Origin: Dielma fastidiosa
GTDB lineage: Bacteria > Bacillota_I > Bacilli_A > Erysipelotrichales > Erysipelotrichaceae
Reading direction: 5' to 3'
Assembly: GCF_000313565.1 (NCBI RefSeq)
Contig: NZ_HE578923.1
Coordinates: 495,445-559,444 of the forward strand
Length of the DNA: 64,000 nucleotides
Shown here: positions 16,693 through 25,869 of the stretch, piece by piece
Layout of the letters: every line of letters starts with the position of its first letter
Numbering within the stretch: position 1 is the stretch's first letter
Notes under the pieces: model-generated
Told to the model about the DNA's origin: nothing
Seen by the model: the letters and a program-made list of their open reading frames with translations, nothing else
Database searches by the model: none
Translations under genes and position numbers: made by a program

Positions 16693-17679
16693 ATGATACA
16701 GGTGGAGCATCTTAGTAAATCATTTAAAGTAGTGAAGAAGCAATCGGGGATGATGGCTTCTTTTAAGTCGTTGTTTCATCATGAAACGATGACTATCAAA
16801 GCGCTGGATGATATTTCATTCAACATTAAGAAAGGGGAAATCGTAGCGTATATCGGCCCTAACGGTGCCGGTAAATCTACAACCATCAAGATTATGAGCG
16901 GTATTCTGACACCGGATGAGGGAACGGTTTCAATTAATGGCAAGGTGCCATGGCTTGATCGAGTGGATTATGTTAAGGATATCGGTGTTGTATTTGGTCA
17001 GCGAAGTCAGCTGTGGTGGGATGTTTCAATTATTGACTCTTTTAACTTATTGAAAGACATCTATTCAATTGATGAGCAAGCTTATAAACAGCGTCTTGAT
17101 GAGTTAAGCGAGCAGTTAAAGCTTAAGGAGCTGCTTCACATACCTGCCCGTCAGCTTTCATTGGGGCAGCGAATGCGCTGTGAACTGGCAGCCTCTTTGC
17201 TGCATGCGCCGACTATTCTGTTTCTTGATGAGCCGACGATTGGTCTTGACGCTGTTTCTAAGCTGGCTGTGAGAGAGTTTATCCTAAAACTGAATCAGCA
17301 AAATGAAACCACGATCATTCTAACAACCCATGATATGCAGGATATTGAAGCGCTTTGTCAGCGGGTGCTTTTAATTGGTAAGGGGAGACTGCTGTATGAT
17401 GGCACACTTGAAGAATTAAAGCGGCAATATGCATATGAGAAACAAATTACTATTCTCTATCAGGGTGAGCTGACAGTGCCCAAGCATTGCCGCTTAATCG
17501 AAACAAAGGACATGCTGCCGCTGATGTCAGCCGTATTAGAAATCGATACCCGGCTTACAAGCAGCGCGGCGGTAATGAAGGAGCTTACTGCGGTGATGGA
17601 TATTAAAGAGTTTTCAATTGCCGAGAAAAGTATTGATGAAATTGTCGCTATGCTTTACCGGCAGTTTGAGATTCTTTAG
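16693..17679 (+). CDS. ABC exporter ATP-binding protein (COG4586 type)
   Basis: A 328-residue ATPase. Walker A is GPNGAGKST, the signature LSLGQRMRCEL and Walker B ILFLDEPTIGLD, followed by the H-loop TTHDMQD. An extra N-terminal loop (VVKKQSGMMASFKSLF) and the SQLWWD segment mark the ATPases that pair with two COG4587/COG3694 permeases. The ATG at 16693 is preferred because AGGAGG lies 8 bases upstream. It is first in a three-gene operon; the substrate is not known. Confidence 0.92.
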   Translation: MIQVEHLSKSFKVVKKQSGMMASFKSLFHHETMTIKALDDISFNIKKGEIVAYIGPNGAGKSTTIKIMSGILTPDEGTVSINGKVPWLDRVDYVKDIGVVFGQRSQLWWDVSIIDSFNLLKDIYSIDEQAYKQRLDELSEQLKLKELLHIPARQLSLGQRMRCELAASLLHAPTILFLDEPTIGLDAVSKLAVREFILKLNQQNETTIILTTHDMQDIEALCQRVLLIGKGRLLYDGTLEELKRQYAYEKQITILYQGELTVPKHCRLIETKDMLPLMSAVLEIDTRLTSSAAVMKELTAVMDIKEFSIAEKSIDEIVAMLYRQFEIL

Positions 17680-17688
17680 AGGTGAGCT

Positions 17689-18492
17689 ATGAAACAATAT
17701 ATTGCTTTCTTCAGAATCCGCTTTATTAATTTTCTGCAATATAAAACAGCCGCTTGGGCAGCTGTTGGTACACAGTTTATTTGGGGTACGCTTGAATTAA
17801 TTGTTTTCAGTGTTTTCTATGATGAAGGAATCGGAATCTTTCCGATGGATTTTCAGGCTTTGGTTGATTATATTTGGCTTAAACAGGCATTTCTTTCCTT
17901 TTTTGCTTTATGGGTATTAGACAGTGATATTTTAGAATCAATCCGTGACGGCAGCGTTGCCTATGAACTATGCCGGCCAATTAACCTATATGAAATGTGG
18001 TTTTCTAAATGCAGTGCTTCACGGCTTTCTAAATGCAGCCTGCGCGCTATTCCAATCTTATTAGTTGCCATGCTGATACCCGGGCGATTCCGAATGAGCC
18101 TGCCTGCTGACTGGCAGCTATTTGGCTTATTTATCATTTCGATGGCAGCCGCTTTAATCATTATCAGTGCCTGCTGTATGCTGATTTATGCCATTACCTT
18201 CTACCTCTTGGCTCCCAATGGCATCACGTTAGTGATATCTTCAGTGGCAGATTTCTTATCGGGTGCGGTTATACCGCTGATGTTCTTTCCTGAACCGCTG
18301 CGCAGGATTGCGGAGCTTTTGCCCTTTGCTTCGATGCAGGATTTGCCCTTGCGCATCTATGGCGGTGAATTAGCCTATATGGAAGCTATCCATGTCATTT
18401 TGCTTCAGCTTTTCTGGGCGATTGCATTGATAGCTTTAGGGAAATGGCTGCTTAAACAGGTGCTTAAGCGGGTTGTTGTGCAGGGTGGCTAG
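17689..18492 (+). CDS. ABC-2 family permease (first subunit)
   Basis: A 267-residue membrane protein with six likely transmembrane helices, starting 10 bases after the ATPase with an AGGTGAG site. The YELCRPINLYEMWF segment and the YLLAPNGITLVISSVADFLSGAVIPLMF-type helices (here in part) fit the ABC2_membrane_6-like family. It pairs with the next gene to form a heterodimeric exporter channel. Confidence 0.85.
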   Translation: MKQYIAFFRIRFINFLQYKTAAWAAVGTQFIWGTLELIVFSVFYDEGIGIFPMDFQALVDYIWLKQAFLSFFALWVLDSDILESIRDGSVAYELCRPINLYEMWFSKCSASRLSKCSLRAIPILLVAMLIPGRFRMSLPADWQLFGLFIISMAAALIIISACCMLIYAITFYLLAPNGITLVISSVADFLSGAVIPLMFFPEPLRRIAELLPFASMQDLPLRIYGGELAYMEAIHVILLQLFWAIALIALGKWLLKQVLKRVVVQGG

Positions 18493-18493
18493 T

Positions 18494-19270
18494 ATGAAAC
18501 TATTTTTTCGATATTTTCTGATGGAATTAAAATCAGCGATGGAATACAAGCTTTCCTTTTTATTAGTGGCACTGGGTCAGTTTATAGTATCTTTCAGTGC
18601 TTTCTTAGGCGCGGCATTTTTGCTTCAGCGCTTTACGAGCATTAAAGGATACAGTATGGAAATGATCATGCTTTGTACAGCAAGTGTTCTTTTACAGTAC
18701 ACTCTGGCAGAATGTCTGGGCCGTGGTTTTGATAACTTTCCCTCGTTAGTAAAAAGCGGGAAATTTGACCGCATTCTATTGAGACCGCAAAATACAATGC
18801 TTCAGGTGATGGGCAGCCGTTTTGAATTTACCAGAATCGGCCGTCTGATTCAAGCGGTTATCCTAATGGCTGTAGGCTTAAGCGGTGCGAATGTGGCATG
18901 GAGTATCGGCAGGATCATGACGCTGATTTTTATGATGATTGGCGGTATCTGTTTGTTTATTGGTATCTTCATCATTACCGCGGCTTTTTGCTTCTTTACG
19001 ATTGAGGGATTGGAAATCTTTAATGTGTTTACTAACGGGGCAGTCGAATTTGGGAAATATCCTATTGCTGTTTTTGGCAAGCGCATTCTTCAATTCTGCA
19101 CCTATATCATCCCTTATGCGCTGATTCAATATTATCCGCTGTTATATCTAATGGGCGAGAGCAATCAAACATTTTTGATTGGGGTGCCGTTATTGGCCTG
19201 CCTGTTTTTGATTCCGGCGGTGCTGATTTGGCAATTTGGTGTTAAGCATTATAAATCATGCGGTTCCTAA
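18494..19270 (+). CDS. ABC-2 family permease (second subunit)
   Basis: A 258-residue membrane protein, paralogous to its upstream neighbour, with about six helices and the family marker LVKSGKFDRILLRPQN. The ATG at 18494 sits one base after the upstream stop, with GGGTGG as ribosome binding site. It completes the ATPase-permease-permease set. A terminator follows directly. Confidence 0.85.
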   Translation: MKLFFRYFLMELKSAMEYKLSFLLVALGQFIVSFSAFLGAAFLLQRFTSIKGYSMEMIMLCTASVLLQYTLAECLGRGFDNFPSLVKSGKFDRILLRPQNTMLQVMGSRFEFTRIGRLIQAVILMAVGLSGANVAWSIGRIMTLIFMMIGGICLFIGIFIITAAFCFFTIEGLEIFNVFTNGAVEFGKYPIAVFGKRILQFCTYIIPYALIQYYPLLYLMGESNQTFLIGVPLLACLFLIPAVLIWQFGVKHYKSCGS

Positions 19271-19277
19271 AAGATGG

Positions 19278-19312
19278 AAAGGGTTGAAGCTGACGGCTTC
19301 AGCCCTTTTCTA
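19278..19312 (+). terminator. Terminator of the ABC exporter operon
   Basis: AAAGGGTTGAAGC (19278-19290) pairs with GCTTCAGCCCTTT (19295-19307) with one bulged mismatch, then TTTC. Confidence 0.82.
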
Positions 19313-19322
19313 TGAAATAAAA

Positions 19323-19346
19323 AAACTGCCGCGTTTTCGGCAGTTA
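19323..19346 (-). terminator. Terminator of the aconitase gene
   Basis: AACTGCCG (19324-19331) pairs with CGGCAGTT (19338-19345). Read on the minus strand the stem is followed by a run of T. Confidence 0.82.
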
Positions 19347-19355
19347 ATTAGCATT

Positions 19356-21263
19356 TTAATCTTTTAATGTATTCAGCAAGCCGCCTTTTAGAAGGAATTC
19401 AGCCTGCTGGGCGGTACATGGCAGGTAAACCATAAAGCTGCGGCCTTTGGTTTTGTTCATGACCACAAGTGTTGTGTCACCTTGAATCGTATGCAGATTT
19501 TTAAATTCTAATTCATCCATTTCATCGATCATGTCATAGTCAGCTTCATTTTTAAACAGACATGGCAGAATACCAAAATTATATAGATTGGCCTGATGAA
19601 TACGGGCAAAGCTTTTCGCAATCACTGCCTTGATACCAAGATACATCGGCGCTAATGCGGCATGTTCACGGCTGGAGCCTTGTCCATAGTTACTGCCGGC
19701 AATGATAAAGCCGCCATGCTCTTTAATACAGTCATCATGGAAGGCTGCTTTTTGATTCATGAAGCAGAATTCAGAGATTTTTTCAATGTTGCTGCGGTAA
19801 GGAAGCACTTTAGCGCCGGCCGGCATGATGTCATCCGTAGTAATGTTGTCACCCACTTTTATCATAACTTTTTTACTGATATGATCGGGCAGTGCTTCAT
19901 TTTTCGGCAGGGCTTTGATATTTGGACCGCGGATGATTTCCGCATTTGGATCACACTGCGGCTGAATCAGTGAGCGGTCATCAATTGTGTAATAAGGTAA
20001 ATCTAAAGCAGGCTCATAATCCATGGTGCGCGGATCGGTAATAACACCCGTGATTGCACTGGCAATGGCGGTTTCACATGATACCAAAGCGACACTGGCG
20101 CTCAAAGTACCACTGCGGCCATAGAAATTGCGGTTAAACGTTCTCAGTGACCAAGCATTGCTTGCCGGTGATTGACCCATGCCGATACATGGTCCGCATG
20201 TGCTTTCTAATAGACGGATACCGCTTTTAATAATATCGGTCAGCTTATTGTTTTCCGCCAGCATGCTTAATACCTGCTTTGAACCTGGTGAGAGGGAACA
20301 GCTGACATTTGGCGCGATGGTTTTATTGCGTACAATATTGGCTACAGTGCATAAATCAAGATAAGAGGAATTAGTACAAGAGCCGATTGCGACCTGCTGG
20401 ATCGGCCGGCCTGCTACCGAAGCGACGGTAACCACATTATCCGGTGAGTGCGGCAAGGCGATCATCGGTTCTAATTCATCAAGATTAAGCTCAATAATTT
20501 GATCATAGCTGGCATCCTGATCAGCTTTGATTTCTTCAAATTCATCTTCACGCTGCTGTTTCTTCAAAAATTCCAAGGTACGCTCATCACTTGGAAAAAT
20601 GGAGGTTGTAGCGCCTAATTCAGCACCCATATTCGTTATAGTAGCCCGCTGCGGTACGCTTAAGGTAAGCACGCCGTCACCAAAGTATTCAATGATTTTG
20701 CCGACACCGCCCTTAACGCTTAATAGCTGCAGGACTTTTAAGATGATGTCTTTGGCAGCCACGCCGTGCTGAAGCTTACCGCTGAGGCGGATGCCGATAA
20801 TTTCAGGCATAGTTAAAGCAAAGGGTCTGCCGGCCATCGCTGCCGCTACATCTAAACCGCCCGCACCAATGGCTAAGGCACCCATACCGCCGGCTGTCGG
20901 TGTATGAGAATCCGAACCCAGCAGCGTCTTGCCTGGTCTGGCAAAACGTTCAAGATGCACCTGATGGCAGATACCGTTGCCAGGTCTTGAAAATATGATG
21001 CCGTAACGATTTGCGACACTTTGCAGATACTGATGATCATCGGCGTTTTCAAAACCGCTCTGTAATGTATTATGATCAACATAGCTGACTGAAAGCTCCG
21101 TTTTAACCCGATCAATACCGATGCTTTCCAGCTGCAGATAAGCCATTGTACCAGTAGCATCCTGAGTCAGTGTCTGATCGATGCGAATCGTGATTGGGGC
21201 ACCTTTTTTCATTTCTCCGGATACCAGATGTCTGGCTATGATTTTTTCACTTACTGTATTCAT
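19356..21263 (-). CDS. Aconitate hydratase
   Basis: It isomerises citrate to isocitrate. At 635 residues it is the shorter aconitase type seen in clostridia and relatives, not the roughly 900-residue AcnA. The iron-sulfur ligands are one Cys in GSCTNSSYLDLC and two in STCGPCIGMG. The swivel domain has the substrate-binding GSNYGQGSSREHAALAP. ATG 21263 is chosen over an upstream TTG because AGGAG lies 10 bases before it. It is divergent from citrate synthase across a 111-base region, and with it and icd forms a route to 2-oxoglutarate. Confidence 0.94.
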   Translation of the reverse strand: MNTVSEKIIARHLVSGEMKKGAPITIRIDQTLTQDATGTMAYLQLESIGIDRVKTELSVSYVDHNTLQSGFENADDHQYLQSVANRYGIIFSRPGNGICHQVHLERFARPGKTLLGSDSHTPTAGGMGALAIGAGGLDVAAAMAGRPFALTMPEIIGIRLSGKLQHGVAAKDIILKVLQLLSVKGGVGKIIEYFGDGVLTLSVPQRATITNMGAELGATTSIFPSDERTLEFLKKQQREDEFEEIKADQDASYDQIIELNLDELEPMIALPHSPDNVVTVASVAGRPIQQVAIGSCTNSSYLDLCTVANIVRNKTIAPNVSCSLSPGSKQVLSMLAENNKLTDIIKSGIRLLESTCGPCIGMGQSPASNAWSLRTFNRNFYGRSGTLSASVALVSCETAIASAITGVITDPRTMDYEPALDLPYYTIDDRSLIQPQCDPNAEIIRGPNIKALPKNEALPDHISKKVMIKVGDNITTDDIMPAGAKVLPYRSNIEKISEFCFMNQKAAFHDDCIKEHGGFIIAGSNYGQGSSREHAALAPMYLGIKAVIAKSFARIHQANLYNFGILPCLFKNEADYDMIDEMDELEFKNLHTIQGDTTLVVMNKTKGRSFMVYLPCTAQQAEFLLKGGLLNTLKD

Positions 21264-21310
21264 CTTCTCATTTCTCCTCTTTTTCAAAACTCATTATAGC
21301 ATGATTGGTA

Positions 21311-21339
21311 TTGAATTGAAACTCTAAATGTAATATAAT
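21311..21339 (+). promoter_or_regulatory. Promoter of citrate synthase-icd
   Basis: TTGAAT (21311-21316), 17-base spacer and TATAAT (21334-21339), in the divergent region shared with aconitase. Confidence 0.75.
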
Positions 21340-21374
21340 GAAAGAAATGTGAAAACTTAGAAAGTGGTGTGGAA

Positions 21375-22709
21375 ATGAATCGTGAACTAGCAGAAATATT
21401 TAAACAGTCAGTCAATGACAATGCCATTGAAAATGGCTTATACAAAACCTATGAAGTAAAAAAAGGGCTGCGCAATGAGGATAGTACCGGTGTATTGGTC
21501 GGTTTGACAAAGATTGCTGATGTTGTGGGCTATAAACGGGTTAACGGTGAGAAGGTCGATGATATCGGCCGTTTATATTACCGGGGTTATGAGATTAAGG
21601 ATCTGATTGACGGCTTGGATTTCAGTGAGCATCATGCTTTTGAAGAAGTCGCTTTTCTGATTCTTTTTGGCAAACTGCCCAATGCTTCAGAATTAGCGCT
21701 TTTCATGAGCTATCTGCAAAGTCATTACGCACTGCCGAAGGACTTTTTAGAACTGAATATCTTACGGATGCCGGGCAAGAATCTGATGAATAAGGTTCAG
21801 CAGGCGATTTTAATGCTGTATGGTTATGATGAAAACAGTGATGATACAACGGCGATGAATACGCTGTTCCAGGGCTTAAATATTATAGCCAAAATGCCGG
21901 CTATCATTTCTTATTCCTATCAGGCAAAACGGCATAATTTTGATGATGAAAGTCTGATCATCCATCAAATTGATCCGCATTGTACGATTTCAGAAAGCAT
22001 TCTGCGGCTGATCCGCAGTGATATGCAGTATACGGATACCGAGGTGCGGGTGCTTGACTGCATGCTGATCCTGCATACCGATCATGGCGGCGGCAATAAC
22101 TCAACCTTTACCAATGTCGTTATCTCATCAACCGGCACAGATATCTATTCAGCAATCAGCGGCAGTATTGGTTCATTAAAGGGGCCGCGTCACGGCGGTG
22201 CCAGTTTGGCGGTCTGCCAGATGATGAGTGCGGTCATTGATGAGATTGGCTATCAAGCAGATGATGCCGCAATCAGAGGTATTGTTGAGCGGCTGCTGGA
22301 TAAAGATTTCTTTGATCACAGCGGCTTGATCTACGGTATCGGTCATGCTGTTTATACATTGAGTGATCCGCGTTCTGAAATCTTGAAAGAAAAGGCTTAT
22401 ATGCTTGCTGAAGAAAAACAGATGATTGAACAGTTTGATTTCTATAAGCGGTTTGAAGAAATTGCGAAACAGTGTATTAAAGAGCGCAAGGGCAAGAGTG
22501 TTTCCAGCAATATTGATTTTTACAGCGGCTTTGTTTACAGTATGCTGAATATTCCCCAGGAGCTTGTCAGTCTGCTGTTTGTGACCGCCCGGATCGTCGG
22601 CTGGCTGGCACATAATATTGAGGATAAATGTTATTGTGATAAGATTGTCCGGCCGGCAACGAAATATGTTGGGGATACAAAAAAATTTGTTAAAATTGAG
22701 GAGCGATAG
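21375..22709 (+). CDS. Citrate synthase
   Basis: It condenses oxaloacetate and acetyl-CoA. It is 444 residues with a N-terminal extension relative to short CitZ enzymes, as in several Firmicutes. Catalytic residues are visible as His in HTDHGGGNNSTF, His in IYGIGHAVYTLSDPR and Asp in SSNIDFYSGFVY. The LKGPRHGGASLAV loop is typical. ATG 21375 follows GTGGTG, with a GTG two codons earlier as alternative. It overlaps no gene but icd begins one base after its stop, so the two are co-expressed. Confidence 0.94.
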   Translation: MNRELAEIFKQSVNDNAIENGLYKTYEVKKGLRNEDSTGVLVGLTKIADVVGYKRVNGEKVDDIGRLYYRGYEIKDLIDGLDFSEHHAFEEVAFLILFGKLPNASELALFMSYLQSHYALPKDFLELNILRMPGKNLMNKVQQAILMLYGYDENSDDTTAMNTLFQGLNIIAKMPAIISYSYQAKRHNFDDESLIIHQIDPHCTISESILRLIRSDMQYTDTEVRVLDCMLILHTDHGGGNNSTFTNVVISSTGTDIYSAISGSIGSLKGPRHGGASLAVCQMMSAVIDEIGYQADDAAIRGIVERLLDKDFFDHSGLIYGIGHAVYTLSDPRSEILKEKAYMLAEEKQMIEQFDFYKRFEEIAKQCIKERKGKSVSSNIDFYSGFVYSMLNIPQELVSLLFVTARIVGWLAHNIEDKCYCDKIVRPATKYVGDTKKFVKIEER

Positions 22710-22710
22710 A

Positions 22711-23715
22711 ATGAAAAAAGTAACATTGTTTAAGGGTGACGGCATCGGTCCGGAAATCTGTGATCAGGTAGTAAGGATTATTAACACATTAAATCTGCCG
22801 CTTGAATTTGAACCTTTTGAGGTTGGTGCAGCAGAATATGAGCGTCATGGCGCATTGATACCGGCGGCCGCTTTTGAATCCATTGAACGCAACAAGGTGA
22901 TTTTAAAGGCACCGATAACAACCCCGATCGGCAAGGGGTTTCGAAGCTGTAATGTGCAGCTGCGTGAGAAATATGATCTTTATGCCAATATTCGTCCGGC
23001 AAAAAGTCTGCCTAATGTTAAGACGCCGTTTGCTAATGTAGACATGGTTATTTTCAGAGAGAATACGGAAGATTTATATGTCGGTGTAGAAAAGCAAATT
23101 GATGAAAACACCGTTCACGCAACTAAAATCATCACTCGCCGCTGCAGTGAGCGAATTATCCGCTCGGCTTTTGAGTATGCCAAAGAGCATCACCGCCAGC
23201 GCGTCAGCTGTGTGCATAAGGCTAATATTTTAAAGCTAAGCGACGGTTTGTTCCTAAAGGTGTTTAATGAAATCAAAGAAGAATTTCCGGATGTAGAGGC
23301 AAACAGCTACATCGTTGATAATGTCTGCATGCAGATGGTCATGCATCCTGAGAAGTTTGATGTATTGGTTATGCCGAATCTTTATGGAGATATCACTTCA
23401 GATTTAGCAAGCGGTTTAATCGGCGGGCTGGGCCTCTTGCCAAGCGCAAATTTAGGTGATGAATACGCGATGTTTGAAGCTGTTCACGGATCAGCACCGG
23501 ACATTGCCGGTAAGAATCTGGCCAATCCAACCGCACTCTTATTATCCGCCTGCATGATGTTGGATTATTTGGGCTATCATGATGAGGGGGAAAAGGTACG
23601 CGCAGCCATCAACCGCGTATTGATTCAGGGTGATGTTTTAACTCAGGATCTTGGCGGCAGCGCGTCAACAAGTGAATTCACAGATGCTATCCTTCAGGCA
23701 CTTCAAAACGCATAA
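22711..23715 (+). CDS. NAD-dependent isocitrate dehydrogenase
   Basis: It oxidatively decarboxylates isocitrate to 2-oxoglutarate. It is 334 residues in the beta-decarboxylating dehydrogenase family. The RENTEDLYVGVE substrate loop marks isocitrate rather than isopropylmalate as substrate. HGSAPDIAGKNLANP carries Asp-Ile where NADP enzymes have Lys-Tyr, pointing to NAD. ATG 22711 with GGAG at -12 is used. It ends the operon at a terminator overlapping its stop. With citrate synthase and aconitase it probably serves glutamate synthesis. Confidence 0.9.
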   Translation: MKKVTLFKGDGIGPEICDQVVRIINTLNLPLEFEPFEVGAAEYERHGALIPAAAFESIERNKVILKAPITTPIGKGFRSCNVQLREKYDLYANIRPAKSLPNVKTPFANVDMVIFRENTEDLYVGVEKQIDENTVHATKIITRRCSERIIRSAFEYAKEHHRQRVSCVHKANILKLSDGLFLKVFNEIKEEFPDVEANSYIVDNVCMQMVMHPEKFDVLVMPNLYGDITSDLASGLIGGLGLLPSANLGDEYAMFEAVHGSAPDIAGKNLANPTALLLSACMMLDYLGYHDEGEKVRAAINRVLIQGDVLTQDLGGSASTSEFTDAILQALQNA

Positions 23716-23738
23716 GAGAGTCAATGGCTCTCTTTTTC
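23715..23738 (+). terminator. Terminator after icd
   Basis: AGAGAG (23715-23720) pairs with CTCTCT (23728-23733), then TTTTTC. Confidence 0.75.
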
Positions 23739-23815
23739 TATACAATTTATTGATAATGCGTAGGGCATGAGAATCATTCATCATTAAATTAATGGAATCG
23801 TTTACAAAAAAGTTG

Positions 23816-23844
23816 TTGACAAACTGGTCATAACCAGTTAAACT
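23816..23844 (+). promoter_or_regulatory. GntR-controlled promoter with operator in the spacer
   Basis: TTGACA (23816-23821), 17-base spacer and TAAACT (23839-23844). The spacer holds a perfect inverted repeat: AACTGGT (23822-23828), CATA, ACCAGTT (23833-23839). The core ACTGGT...ACCAGT is very close to known NagR/DasR (HutC-subfamily) sites, so the GntR protein just downstream should block RNA polymerase here. Confidence 0.8.
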
Positions 23845-23862
23845 GAATTTAGGAGGAAAGTC

Positions 23863-24585
23863 ATGAACAGCAACTATAACAAAATCCCCTTGTACTGTCA
23901 GTTGGCTGAAAGTATTGAGGAACAGATTAATGACGGTACTTTAAAAAAAGGACAGCCGATTCCTTCTGAAAGAGATTTATGTAAGCAGTACAACGTTTCA
24001 AGAATAACGGTCCGTTCAGCAATTGATGAATTGGTAAGACAGGGTAAATTAGAAAAAATTCAAGGCAAAGGTACGTTTATTCTCGGTAAGAGTATCGTAC
24101 AGAATTTAGGAAATGTTTACAGCTTTTCAAAAGAAATGGAAAAGCAGGGTAAAATATCCTCAACCAAGATCGTAACCCGGGAAAAAATCAAAGCTGAACC
24201 GAAGATTGCCTATCATCTTGGTATTAATGAAAATGATGATGTAATTTATATCGAGCGTCTGCGCTGTGCCGAGAATGTCGCAATCATGGTTGAAAAAGCC
24301 TATTTTCCTTATCAGGGATTTGAATTCCTGCTTGATTTGGATTTTGCGAAGCGAGGGTTATATAAAACCTTAGAAGAGGACTATCATATTGTATTTAATA
24401 AAGCAATAGAAACCTTTAAGGCATGTGAGTTAAATACGCGTGAATGCAAACTGCTGAGCTGTCCGAAGAAGCAGTATGGTCTGCTGGTTAAGCGTACCAG
24501 CTATTCCAATGATAAAATAGCCTGTTATTCTACGATTGTTTCAAAGGGAGATTCGTTTGAATTTACAATTAAATTAGTATCTTAA
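23863..24585 (+). CDS. GntR family regulator, HutC/UTRA subfamily
   Basis: A 240-residue repressor with an N-terminal GntR winged helix (residues 5-73, ending KIQGKGTFI) and a C-terminal UTRA ligand-binding domain. HutC-subfamily members that control PTS genes usually sense a phosphosugar. The operator in its own promoter spacer implies autoregulation. A second partial site lies before the EIIA gene at 24628. It heads the ascorbate-class PTS operon. Confidence 0.93.
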   Translation: MNSNYNKIPLYCQLAESIEEQINDGTLKKGQPIPSERDLCKQYNVSRITVRSAIDELVRQGKLEKIQGKGTFILGKSIVQNLGNVYSFSKEMEKQGKISSTKIVTREKIKAEPKIAYHLGINENDDVIYIERLRCAENVAIMVEKAYFPYQGFEFLLDLDFAKRGLYKTLEEDYHIVFNKAIETFKACELNTRECKLLSCPKKQYGLLVKRTSYSNDKIACYSTIVSKGDSFEFTIKLVS

Positions 24586-24650
24586 TTTCTGAGATGTCTG
24601 ATTGATATCTCAGAAAAAAAATAATGTAACTGGTAATGATGTCATAACCA
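24586..24650 (+). promoter_or_regulatory. Stem-loop plus partial GntR operator
   Basis: TTTCTGAGAT (24586-24595) pairs with ATCTCAGAAA (24607-24616); no T tract follows, so it is probably an RNA stability or processing hairpin rather than a terminator. After it come AACTGGT (24628-24634) and CATAACCA (24643-24650), which repeat the two operator halves with wider spacing. This may be a second, weaker regulator site. Confidence 0.5.
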
Positions 24651-24664
24651 ATAGGAGGACACTT

Positions 24665-25108
24665 ATGATAAAAGATATACTTACTGAAGATTTAATTTTG
24701 ACAGATGCGGATGCAAAGGATTGGCGGGATGCAGTGCGGCTCTGCGGTGAATTGCTGGCCAATCAGGGCAAGGTGAATGAAGCATTTATACAGACGATGA
24801 TTGATGTTATTGAGACATATGGTCCCTATATGATTCTGGTGGAAGGAGTTGCTTTCTTTCATGGCAAGCCAGGTTCAGATGTAAAGGAGGCATGTCTGTC
24901 ACTGGTAACATTCAAGCATAAAATCGTATTTGATGATTTTGAGAATCAAGAGATAGATTGTGCGTTCGGTTTTGGGGCTGTTGACTCAGATTCACATATG
25001 GCAATGATTATGAGTCTTGCTTCACTGCTTCAGGATACGGAATTTATCAATTTGATCAGAAATCATGGATTGAAAGCAGAAATTGCGGCAATGTTGAAAA
25101 AATACTAG
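24665..25108 (+). CDS. PTS EIIA, mannitol/ascorbate (fructose superfamily) type
   Basis: A 147-residue phosphocarrier of the PF00359-type family. His66 in VEGVAFFHGKPGSDV is the probable phosphorylation site; the usual motif is PH or AxPH, so FFH is a slight variant. A strong AGGAGG sits 8 bases before the ATG. It is the first enzyme gene after the regulator and pairs with IIB and IIC downstream. Confidence 0.88.
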   Translation: MIKDILTEDLILTDADAKDWRDAVRLCGELLANQGKVNEAFIQTMIDVIETYGPYMILVEGVAFFHGKPGSDVKEACLSLVTFKHKIVFDDFENQEIDCAFGFGAVDSDSHMAMIMSLASLLQDTEFINLIRNHGLKAEIAAMLKKY

Positions 25109-25120
25109 GAGGAAACAAAA

Positions 25121-25855
25121 ATGAAGCATGAGGAATTCTATGACATTGTAATGGATCAGATGAAGCATCAATTTTATGATGAAAGGGAACAGATTGAACA
25201 GGCAGCCCGTTATGGCGCGGCTTCAGTGATGAAAAAACGTCTGATTCATGTATTTGGCTGCGGTCATTCCCAAATGTTTGCCATGGAGGTATTTTATCGG
25301 GCTGGCGGACTTGTTCCGGTAAATGCCTTGCTGATACCGCATCTCGCATTATTTCCCAAAGCGAAGCTAAGTACGATTCAGGAGCGGGTCGAGGGCTTCG
25401 CGGGCGAGTATTTGAAGCTGGAAAATGTCAGCGGTGACGATACGATGATTATCGTTTCCATCTCTGGCCGCAATGCCGGTGTCATTGATATGGCGCTTAC
25501 CGCTAAGGAAATCGGCATGAAGGTTATCGCGCTGACATCAAAGGCATTTTCTGATCAGGTCAGTTCCCGTCATTCATCAGGCAAGAATCTGAAGGATATC
25601 GCGGATGTGGTAATTGATTTGAAATGTGAGCTTGGCGACGCGTGTCTTTCCATGCCGAACGTGCCTGATAAATTCACGGGTACGTCAACGATACTTGGTA
25701 TGCTGGTGATGGATTGTATAACGGCGCGGGTCATTGAATTATGTGCTGAACAAGGGTATGTACCGCCAACCTATGTCAGCTCGAATCTGGATCGGGGTGA
25801 TGCTATCAATGCTGAGCATATTAAGCATTATCATGATTTAATTGATTGCTTATAG
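25121..25855 (+). CDS. SIS-domain sugar-phosphate-binding protein (UPF0309-like)
   Basis: A 244-residue protein with a SIS fold: the first strand-loop VFGCGHSQMFAMEVFYRAGG, the phosphate-binding SISGRNAGVIDMA and the IALTS strand are all present. SIS proteins are sugar-phosphate isomerases, deaminases, etherases or regulators. Being inside a PTS operon with a NagR-like operator suggests an amino-sugar phosphate or related imported product as substrate. The specific reaction is not known. Confidence 0.85.
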   Translation: MKHEEFYDIVMDQMKHQFYDEREQIEQAARYGAASVMKKRLIHVFGCGHSQMFAMEVFYRAGGLVPVNALLIPHLALFPKAKLSTIQERVEGFAGEYLKLENVSGDDTMIIVSISGRNAGVIDMALTAKEIGMKVIALTSKAFSDQVSSRHSSGKNLKDIADVVIDLKCELGDACLSMPNVPDKFTGTSTILGMLVMDCITARVIELCAEQGYVPPTYVSSNLDRGDAINAEHIKHYHDLIDCL

Positions 25856-25869
25856 AAGGGAGCAAGAAA

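Noticed and set aside
22176-22745. Long antisense frame (189 aa) over the citrate synthase gene
   Set aside because: It is a shadow of a well-conserved gene, with no ribosome binding site and unusual composition.
24586-24616. Stem-loop between the GntR gene and EIIA as a terminator
   Set aside because: The stem is good but an A tract, not a T tract, follows it, so it should not terminate on the plus strand.
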